Shown piece after piece: positions 43,869 to 49,870 of a stretch of DNA of 64,000 nt. Each line of letters begins with the position of its first letter. The first letter of the stretch is position 1. The notes under the pieces were generated by a model that made no database searches, had not been told where the DNA came from, and saw only the letters and a program-made list of their open reading frames with translations. This DNA comes from Kitasatospora xanthocidica (GTDB lineage: Bacteria > Actinomycetota > Actinomycetes > Streptomycetales > Streptomycetaceae), in assembly GCF_014656195.1 (NCBI RefSeq), contig NZ_BNBY01000004.1:62001-126000 (forward strand). The letters are read 5' to 3'. A program made the translations under genes and the position numbers.

Positions 43869-44426
43869 TCAGGGCAACGCGAGTTCGAACCAGGTGACCT
43901 TTCCGTCGCCTCTCAACTGGACGCCCCAGGAGTCCGCGAGCGCCTCCACCAGCAGCAGGCCCCGCCCCGAGGTCGCGTACTCGGCCCCCGGATCGCGCCG
44001 GCGCCCGGGCAGCCGGCTCGTGCCGTCCTGCACCTCGATGCGCAGCCGGTGGTCCGAGCCGAGCACCGCGTCGAAGACCGCGCCCTTGCCGGTGTGCAGC
44101 AGCGCGTTGGTGACCAGCTCGGAGGAGAGCAGCTCGGCGGTGTCGGACAGCTCCGGCACCCCCCAGTGGCTCAGCGCCGAACGCAGCCGCCGCCGCACCG
44201 ACCCGACCGCGACCAGGTCGGCCGGGTCGAGCGTCAGGTGCAGCCGCCGGTGCAGCGCGCAGCCGGGGGCCGGCGCGCCCGGCAGGGCCGTCCCGGTCGC
44301 CCCGGTCGTGCCGGTCGCTCCGGCCTTCCCGGTCTTGCCGCCGCCGACCGGGCCCTGGACCGGACCGGACCGGTAGGCGTCGCCCGAACTCGTCCGCTGC
44401 CGCGGGAATCGCGACTGACCGTCCAT
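43869..44426 (-). CDS. Stand-alone HATPase_c_2 (anti-sigma-like) regulator
   Basis: A 185-residue protein. After a Gly/Thr/Ala-rich 55-residue start, it is a single HATPase_c_2 domain: LLSSELVTNALLHTGKGA (N box with Asn and His), then EVQDGTSRLPG, ATSGRGLLLVEALADSWGV (G box) and KVTWFEL. It is clearly related to the HATPase domain of the neighbouring SpoIIE-type phosphatase (both end GV-x-G-K-x-WFEL), so one may derive from the other. It probably acts as a kinase on an anti-anti-sigma protein. ATG 44426 or GTG 44432. Confidence 0.9.
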   Translation of the reverse strand: MDGQSRFPRQRTSSGDAYRSGPVQGPVGGGKTGKAGATGTTGATGTALPGAPAPGCALHRRLHLTLDPADLVAVGSVRRRLRSALSHWGVPELSDTAELLSSELVTNALLHTGKGAVFDAVLGSDHRLRIEVQDGTSRLPGRRRDPGAEYATSGRGLLLVEALADSWGVQLRGDGKVTWFELALP

Positions 44427-44876
44427 CACCACATGCCCCCGCCCTGAAAATCCGGGCCCCCGCCTCCGGAATCCCCCGCCGGCCGGGTGGCCCCCTCGAT
44501 CTGACCACCATCCTCATGCCCAGTTGACGGCGTTTGCAACAGTGTGCGTCCGATCACGTGGGGTGAAAGGGGCACGGGGAGGTTCGCGTGATCCAACCGC
44601 CCGCGCCGGACAGGTTTGCGAAGCGCAGAGGCCGTTTTCGAACCCGCCGCCACCCGATCCCGCGCACACCCGGCGCCCGTACGAGCCGTGCGCCCGACCA
44701 CGCGCCCCCTGCTCCGCTCCCGCCGCGCGCCGGGGCCGGGGCGGGCCGGGGGCGGGCGGGGTCGGGGTGGATCGGGGGCCGGGGCTCCTCACCCCCATCC
44801 CCCGCCCAGGGCGCCGAACCCGCGCGGACCGGCAACGCTGGACAGGGCGGCCCGGCGCGGGTTCAATGACCCGAGA

Positions 44877-44897
44877 TGTTTGAACGACGTTCTAACA
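44877..44897. promoter_or_regulatory. TetR-type palindromic operator before the urease genes
   Basis: TGTTTGAAC (44877-44885) and GTTCTAACA (44889-44897) form an inverted repeat, 8 of 9 paired, with a 3-bp GAC centre, about 90 bp before the urease gene. It is the size and form of a TetR operator; the TetR gene ending the operon (48591) is the obvious candidate. Confidence 0.6.
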
Positions 44898-44910
44898 TCA
44901 CCCCGGAAGC

Positions 44911-44942
44911 CCCGAGACCCCGAGACCCCGAGCCCCCGAGAC
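44911..44942. repeat. Four 8-bp tandem repeats in the urease leader
   Basis: CCCGAGAC, CCCGAGAC, CCCGAGCC and CCCGAGAC lie in tandem between the palindrome and the GTG of the urease gene. Confidence 0.88.
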
Positions 44943-44984
44943 CCGAGCCGACCCCCTCCCCCCGGCGACCGCGAGCGAGGTACC

Positions 44985-45695
44985 GTGCGACTGACCCCCA
45001 CCGAGCGGGACCGGCTGCTGATCTTCACGGCAGCCGAGCTGGCCCGCGCCCGCCGAGCCCGGGGCGTACGCCTCAACATCCCCGAGGCCACCGCCCTGAT
45101 CGCGGACACCGTCTGCGAGGCCGCCCGCGACGGCCGGCGCCTGGCCGAGGCCATCGAGGCCGGCCGCTCCGTGCTGACCGCCGACGACGTGCTGCCCGGC
45201 GTGCCGGACGTGGTCACCGTCGTCCAGGTCGAGGCCGTCTTCGACGACGGCACCCGCCTCGCCGTCGTCAACGACCCGTTCAAGGGCGCCGGCTCGCTCG
45301 GCGACGAGGCCCCCGGCGGTGCGCTGATCGGCGACGGCGCCGGCTACGACCCGGTCGAGGAGACGCTGCTCATCCCCGTCCACAACACCTCCGAGGTGCC
45401 GATCTCGGTCACCTCGCACTTCCACTTCTTCGAGGCCAACCCGCGCCTGGCCTTCGACCGCGCCGCCGCGTACGGCACCCACCTCGCCGTCCCGGCCGGC
45501 TCCTCGGTGCGCTTCGACCCCGGCGCCACCGTCGAGGTCGGCCTGGTGCCGATCGGCGGCGCACGGGTCGCGATCGGGTTCGCGGGGCTCGTGGACGGCC
45601 CCCTGGACGCGCCCGGCGCGAAGGAGGCCGCCCTGGCCAAGGCCCGCGCGACCGGCTACCTGACCGGCTTCGACGACGCGGAGGTGCCGTCATGA
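44985..45695 (+). CDS. ureAB: Urease gamma-beta fusion subunit
   Basis: A 236-residue protein in which the gamma subunit (1-about 100: VRLTPTERDRLLIFTAAELA, RARGVRLNIPEA, LIADTVCEAARDGR, DVLPGVPDVV) continues into the beta subunit (about 120-236: IPVHNTSEVPISVTSHFHFF, LAVPAGSSVRFDPG, GFAGLVDGPLDAPG). Such fusions are known in some bacteria, including Helicobacter and some actinomycetes. The gamma and beta subunits assemble with UreC into the nickel enzyme that splits urea into ammonia and carbamate. The GTG at 44985 has only a weak ribosome-binding site. Its stop overlaps the ureC start by 4 bp (ATGA), so the two are translationally coupled. Confidence 0.95.
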   Translation: MRLTPTERDRLLIFTAAELARARRARGVRLNIPEATALIADTVCEAARDGRRLAEAIEAGRSVLTADDVLPGVPDVVTVVQVEAVFDDGTRLAVVNDPFKGAGSLGDEAPGGALIGDGAGYDPVEETLLIPVHNTSEVPISVTSHFHFFEANPRLAFDRAAAYGTHLAVPAGSSVRFDPGATVEVGLVPIGGARVAIGFAGLVDGPLDAPGAKEAALAKARATGYLTGFDDAEVPS

Positions 45696-47413
45696 CCTCG
45701 ATCACCCCCCACGACTACATCTCCGTGCACGGCCCGCGCGCCGGGGACCGGGTCCGGCTCGGCGACAGCGGCCTGATCGTCCGCGTCGAGTCCGACTCCC
45801 AGGCGCCCGGCGACGAGTTCCTGGCCGGCTTCGGCAAGACCGCCCGCGACGGCCTCCACCTCAAGCCCGCCGCCGTCCGCGACACCTGCGACGTGGTGAT
45901 CAGCAACGTCCTGGTCATCGACGCGGTCCAGGGCATCCGCAAGACCTCGATCGGCCTGATCGGCGGCCGGATCGCCTCCATCGGCCGGGCCGGCAACCCG
46001 GACACCCTGGACGGCGTGGACGTGGTCGTCGGCACCGGCACGACCATCGTCTCCGGCGAGGGCCTGATCGCCACCGCCGGCGCCATCGACACCCACGTCC
46101 ACCTGCTCTCGCCGCGGATCATGGAGGCCTCGCTCGCCTCCGGCGTCACCACGATCATCGGCCAGGAGTTCGGCCCGGTCTGGGGCGTCGGCGTCAACTC
46201 GCCCTGGGCGCTGCGCCACGCGTTCAGCGCCTTCGACGCCTGGCCGGTCAACATCGGCTTCCTGGGCCGCGGTTCGTCCTCCGACCCGGCCCCGCTGGTC
46301 GAGGCGCTGGCCGAGGGCGGCGCCTCCGGCTTCAAGGTGCACGAGGACATGGGCGCGCACACCCGCGCGCTGGACACCGCCCTGCGGGTCGCCGAGGAGT
46401 ACGACGTCCAAGTCGCCCTGCACACCGACGGGTTGAACGAGTGCCTGTCGGTCGAGGACACCCTGAGGGTGCTGGAGGGCCGGACCATCCACGCCTTCCA
46501 CATCGAGGGCTGCGGCGGCGGCCACGTCCCCAACGTGCTCAAGATGGCAGGCGTGCCGAACGTCATCGGCTCCTCCACCAACCCCACCCTGCCGTTCGGC
46601 CGCGACGCCCTCGGCGAGCACTTCGGCATGATCGTCTCCGCGCACGACCTCAAGGTCGACCTGCCCGGCGACGCCGCCATGGCCCGCGACCGCATCCGGG
46701 CCGGCACCATGGGCGCCGAGGACGTGCTGCACGACCTCGGCGTCATCGGCATCACCTCCTCCGACGCCCAGGGCATGGGCCGGGCCGGCGAGACCGTCCG
46801 CCGCACCTTCGCCATGGCCGGCAAGATGAAGGCCGAACTCGGCCCGCTCGACGGCAGCGGCTCGTACGGGACGACCGAGAGCGGCGACGACAACGAGCGC
46901 GTGCTCCGCTACATCGCCAAGCTCACCGTCAACCCGGCCATCGCGCACGGCCTCTCGCACGAGGTCGGCTCGATCGAGATCGGCAAGCTCGCCGACATCG
47001 TGCTCTGGCGCCCGGACCACTTCGGGGCCAAGCCGCAGCTCGTCCTCAAGTCCGGCTTCCCCGCGTACGGCGTGGTCGGCGACCCCAACGCCTCCACCGA
47101 CCGCTGCGAACCCCTCGTCCTGGGACCGCAGTTCGGCGCCCACGGAGCGACCGCCGCCGACATCTCGGTGGCCTTCGTCGCCCAGGCCGCCGCCGACGGC
47201 GCCTACCTCGACCGGCCCGCCGACGGGCTGCCCACCCGCCGCCGCCGCGTCGGCGTCCGGGGCACCCGCGGCATCGGGCCGCGCGACATGGTGCGCAACG
47301 CCCGCGTCGGCCACGTCGAGGTCACCGAGACCGGACTGGTCTCACTGGACGGCGCACCGCTGCGCTCCGAACCGGCCGACAGCGTCTCGCTCAGCCGCCT
47401 CTACTTCCTCTGA
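45692..47413 (+). CDS. ureC: Urease alpha subunit, divergent
   Basis: A 573-residue urease alpha subunit. Nickel ligands are in place: HxH (DTHVHLL, residues 135 and 137), the carbamylated Lys in GFKVHEDMG (about 215), the His of ALHTDGLNE, the His of HIEGCGGGH, and the Asp in SSDAQGMG (358). The mobile-flap His is kept (H318), but the flap Cys before it is Ala (IVSAHDLK, A317). Standard UreC has W after HED; here it is M. The gene lacks nearby ureD, ureE, ureF or ureG, so nickel-insertion proteins must come from elsewhere. It likely forms a distinct clade of actinomycete urease. Confidence 0.95.
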   Translation: MTSITPHDYISVHGPRAGDRVRLGDSGLIVRVESDSQAPGDEFLAGFGKTARDGLHLKPAAVRDTCDVVISNVLVIDAVQGIRKTSIGLIGGRIASIGRAGNPDTLDGVDVVVGTGTTIVSGEGLIATAGAIDTHVHLLSPRIMEASLASGVTTIIGQEFGPVWGVGVNSPWALRHAFSAFDAWPVNIGFLGRGSSSDPAPLVEALAEGGASGFKVHEDMGAHTRALDTALRVAEEYDVQVALHTDGLNECLSVEDTLRVLEGRTIHAFHIEGCGGGHVPNVLKMAGVPNVIGSSTNPTLPFGRDALGEHFGMIVSAHDLKVDLPGDAAMARDRIRAGTMGAEDVLHDLGVIGITSSDAQGMGRAGETVRRTFAMAGKMKAELGPLDGSGSYGTTESGDDNERVLRYIAKLTVNPAIAHGLSHEVGSIEIGKLADIVLWRPDHFGAKPQLVLKSGFPAYGVVGDPNASTDRCEPLVLGPQFGAHGATAADISVAFVAQAAADGAYLDRPADGLPTRRRRVGVRGTRGIGPRDMVRNARVGHVEVTETGLVSLDGAPLRSEPADSVSLSRLYFL

Positions 47414-47436
47414 TCCCCCCACTTGATCCCCCCACT
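47411..47436. repeat. 13-bp tandem duplication at the ureC stop
   Basis: TGATCCCCCCACT occurs twice in tandem (47411-47423, 47424-47436); the first copy begins with the ureC stop codon. Confidence 0.95.
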
Positions 47437-47451
47437 GTTGAGGACTCCACG

Positions 47452-48498
47452 ATGACCACCCCCACGCCCGCCTCCCTCGGCTACCGGATGCCCGCCGAAT
47501 GGCACCCGCACGACCGCACCTGGATGGCCTTCCCGACCTCCAACCCCACCTTCGACACCCCCGAGGCGCTGCACGCCGGCCGCGAGGCCTGGGCCGCCGT
47601 CGCCGACACCATCGTCCGGTACGAGCCGGTGACGCTGATCGTCAACACCGGTGAGACGGCGGAGGCCCGCAAGTACGTCTCCGAGCAGGTCGAGATCGTC
47701 GAGCGCCCGCTCAACGACGCGTGGATGCGCGACATCGGCCCGTCCTTCCTGATCGACGGCAAGGGCTCGGTGGCCGCCGCCGACTGGATCTTCAACGGCT
47801 GGGGCGCGCAGTCCTGGGCCCGCTGGGACAAGGACCAGCACGTCGCCGAGCACATCGGCGAACTGACGGGCGTCCAGCGCTTCGCCTCCCGGCTGATCAA
47901 CGAGGGCGGCGGCATCCACGTCGACGGCGAGGGCACGGTGCTCGTCACCGAGACCGTCCAGCTCGGCGAGGGCCGCAACGCGGACTGGACCAAGGAGGAG
48001 GTCGAGGCCGAGCTGCACGCCTTCCTCGGCACCACCAAGGCCATCTGGCTGCCGCGCGGACTCACCCGCGACTACGACGAGTTCGGCACCCGCGGACACA
48101 TCGACATCGTCGCCTCCTTCGTGCGCCCGGGCGTCGTCGTCGCCCACGTCCAGCCCGACCCGGCCCACCCCGACCACCAGGTCTGCCAGGAACTCGTCGC
48201 CGTCCTGCGCGCCTCCACCGACGCCCGGGGCCGAGCCCTGGAGGTCATCGAACTGCCCGCCCCCACCGTCCTGCTGGACGAGGACGGCGAGCCGGTCGAC
48301 TACTCCTACATCAACCACTACGTGGCCAACGGCGCCGTGATCCTGTGCGCCTTCGCCGACCCGCGCGACCAGGAAGCCGCCGCCGTCCTCGGCCGCGCCT
48401 ACCCGGGCCGCACCGTCGAACTCGTCGACGCCCGCGAGATCTTCGCCAACGGGGGCGGCATCCACTGCATCACCCAGCAGCAGCCCAAGGCGCTCTGA
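47452..48498 (+). CDS. aguA: Agmatine deiminase
   Basis: A 348-residue peptidylarginine-deiminase-fold enzyme. Family features are GYRMPAEWHPHDRTWMAFP, NDAWMRDIGPSFL, EGGGIHVDGEGTVL and the catalytic-Cys block FANGGGIHCITQQQP near the C-terminus. It converts agmatine into N-carbamoylputrescine plus ammonia. It lies 38 bp after ureC on the same strand and so is probably cotranscribed, tying agmatine use to urea use; no N-carbamoylputrescine amidase gene is nearby. Confidence 0.95.
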   Translation: MTTPTPASLGYRMPAEWHPHDRTWMAFPTSNPTFDTPEALHAGREAWAAVADTIVRYEPVTLIVNTGETAEARKYVSEQVEIVERPLNDAWMRDIGPSFLIDGKGSVAAADWIFNGWGAQSWARWDKDQHVAEHIGELTGVQRFASRLINEGGGIHVDGEGTVLVTETVQLGEGRNADWTKEEVEAELHAFLGTTKAIWLPRGLTRDYDEFGTRGHIDIVASFVRPGVVVAHVQPDPAHPDHQVCQELVAVLRASTDARGRALEVIELPAPTVLLDEDGEPVDYSYINHYVANGAVILCAFADPRDQEAAAVLGRAYPGRTVELVDAREIFANGGGIHCITQQQPKAL

Positions 48499-48519
48499 CA
48501 CCCGCCGCGAGACCCGTCG

Positions 48520-48552
48520 CTACCGGAGTGGGGCCCCGCTCCACTCCGGTAG
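48520..48552. terminator. Hairpin between aguA and the TetR gene
   Basis: CTACCGGAGTGG (48520-48531) pairs perfectly with CCACTCCGGTAG (48541-48552) around a 9-nt loop. It may terminate the urease operon, or it may be an operator for the TetR gene. Confidence 0.65.
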
Positions 48553-48590
48553 CCTTCGAACCTCCGTTCCACCGAGGGAGAGCAACCCAC

Positions 48591-49190
48591 ATGGCGGACC
48601 CCCGCCCGCGCAGGCCGGCGCGCCCCCGCGAGGAGGTCTTCGCCACCGCCCGGGCCGCGATCGCCGAACACGGGCTCGCCAAACTCACCATGGCCGGACT
48701 CGGCAAACAGCTCCAGATGAGCGCGGGACACCTGCTCTACTACTTCGGCAGCAAGGACCAGCTGCTGCTGGAGACCCTCCGCTGGAGCGAGGACCAGCTC
48801 GGCGCCCGCCGCCGCGACGCCCTCACCGACCACGCCCTCGACCCCTGGCAACGCCTCGACGCCTACCTGCGCCTCTACCTGCCCGAGGGAGCGGGGGACC
48901 CGCGCTGGATCCTCTGGGTCGAGGTGTGGGGCCGCTCCCCCGCGAGCGCCGAGATCCGCCAGGGACAGCAGGAGATCGAGGCCCCCTGGCAGACCGACCT
49001 GGTCTCCCTCATCGAGGAGGGCACCGCCACCGGCCATTTCACCCCGGGCCCCGCCGCCGACCGCGCCCTCCAGATCCGCGCCCTCCTCGACGGCCTCGCC
49101 GTCCCCATCGCCATCGGCCTCCCCGGCGCCCACCCCCCTACCGCCCTCACCCAAGCCACCACGGTGACGGGCATCCTCCTCCGCACCTGA
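48591..49190 (+). CDS. TetR-family regulator, BetI-like
   Basis: A 199-residue protein. The TetR_N HTH spans about residues 14-60 (EVFATARAAIAEHGLAKLTM, then GKQLQMSAGHLLYYFGSKDQ). The C-terminal domain (WILWVEVWGRSPASAEIRQG, then LLDGLAVPIAIGLPG) resembles the BetI/TetR_C_6 type. The start at 48591 follows GAGGGAG. It sits after aguA and is the probable regulator of the urease/agmatine operon. A palindrome-hairpin array starts right after its stop. Confidence 0.92.
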   Translation: MADPRPRRPARPREEVFATARAAIAEHGLAKLTMAGLGKQLQMSAGHLLYYFGSKDQLLLETLRWSEDQLGARRRDALTDHALDPWQRLDAYLRLYLPEGAGDPRWILWVEVWGRSPASAEIRQGQQEIEAPWQTDLVSLIEEGTATGHFTPGPAADRALQIRALLDGLAVPIAIGLPGAHPPTALTQATTVTGILLRT

Positions 49191-49210
49191 AGCCGACCCT
49201 GAAGCCGACC
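49187..49210. repeat. 12-bp tandem duplication at the TetR stop
   Basis: CTGAAGCCGACC occurs twice in tandem (49187-49198, 49199-49210); the first copy contains the TGA stop codon. Confidence 0.93.
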
Positions 49211-49723
49211 CTGTGCGGCGCGGGGGAATATGCAGACCGGTCTAGTGATTCTGCTGCCCGGCCCTGCCCAGCTGCCTGCACCAGAAGTCGACCAGCCCGA
49301 CTTCCTGTACGGCTCGTCGACCCGGCGTGCGCGAGGAGCCCGAGAAATATGCAGACCGGTCTACAGATCAGGCTCGCCCCAGCGGCCCCGTACGCGCGAA
49401 AAGTCGGCGGAACCGACTTCCTGCGATGCGGCTCGCCGGCGCGGGGGAAATATGACGACCGGTCTACAGATTTTCCCACGGAGCCCCTCGCCCCGCGCGC
49501 CAAAAGTCGGCCCCGCCGACTTCCTGTGCCACCCACCGCCGCCCCACCCCCGGTGAATCTGCAGACCGGTCTAGTGATTCCGTTTCCCGGCCCTGCCCAG
49601 CTGCCCGCACCAGAAGTCGACCAGCCCGACTTCCTGTACGGCTCGTCGACCCGGCGCGCGGGAGGAGCCCGAGAAATATGCAGACCGGTCTACTGATTGA
49701 TGGGCGCCAGGAGACCGCGCGCG

Positions 49724-49746
49724 AAAAGTCGGCTGGGCCGACTTTT
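49724..49746. repeat. Fifth hairpin of the array, perfect 10-bp stem
   Basis: AAAAGTCGGC (49724-49733) pairs with GCCGACTTTT (49737-49746) around a 3-nt loop; the T-run at its end makes it the most terminator-like of the six on the plus strand. Confidence 0.85.
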
Positions 49747-49824
49747 GGTGCGGCTTGCCGGCGCAGGGCTTCGCCTCGAATATGACGACCGGTCTACAGA
49801 TTTCACTGGGATAAGCAGGTGGGT

Positions 49825-49857
49825 GCGCCAGAAGTCGGGTGGGGCGACTTCTGGCGC
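49825..49857. repeat. Sixth hairpin of the array, perfect 13-bp stem
   Basis: GCGCCAGAAGTCG (49825-49837) pairs with CGACTTCTGGCGC (49845-49857) around a 7-nt loop. It lies 14 bp before the end of the gene on the minus strand and could serve as that gene's terminator. Confidence 0.85.
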
Positions 49858-49870
49858 GGGGGTGCTGTGG

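Larger units (their letters stand above)
44427..44984. other. 558-bp intergenic region before the urease operon
   Basis: This divergent region contains no convincing gene. From about 44690 to 44850 it is extremely G+C-rich and low in complexity. It holds the 21-bp palindrome at 44877-44897 and the 8-bp tandem repeats at 44911-44942. A half-match to a Nur box (TTGCAA at 44533-44538) was considered and rejected. Confidence 0.5.
49228..49860. repeat. Array of six palindrome-plus-hairpin elements (non-coding)
   Basis: Six copies of the core GACCGGTC followed by TA occur at 49235, 49354, 49457, 49564, 49683 and 49787 (core starts), mostly as AGACCGGTCT after an AATATGC-like stretch. About 40-50 nt after each comes an AAGTCG...CGACTT hairpin, at 49285-49303, 49401-49419, 49504-49522, 49614-49632, 49724-49746 and 49825-49857. 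The six fall into two blocks of three with a 329-330 bp period. No gene is seen between 49191 and 49870. The hairpin stems have few mismatches and their loops vary. Confidence 0.93.

Noticed and set aside
44533-44550. A Nur box in front of the urease genes
   Set aside because: Only the first half (TTGCAA) matches; the second half is TGCGTC, and the position is 450 bp from the gene.
44690-44850. Possible small genes in the G+C-rich region before the urease operon
   Set aside because: Open frames exist on both strands but none has a ribosome-binding site, motif or codon bias different from the shadow of low-complexity DNA.
49191-49870. The palindrome-hairpin array as a CRISPR array
   Set aside because: Core spacings vary (103-119 bp), the repeated part is short and palindromic, spacers are themselves related, and no cas gene is near.
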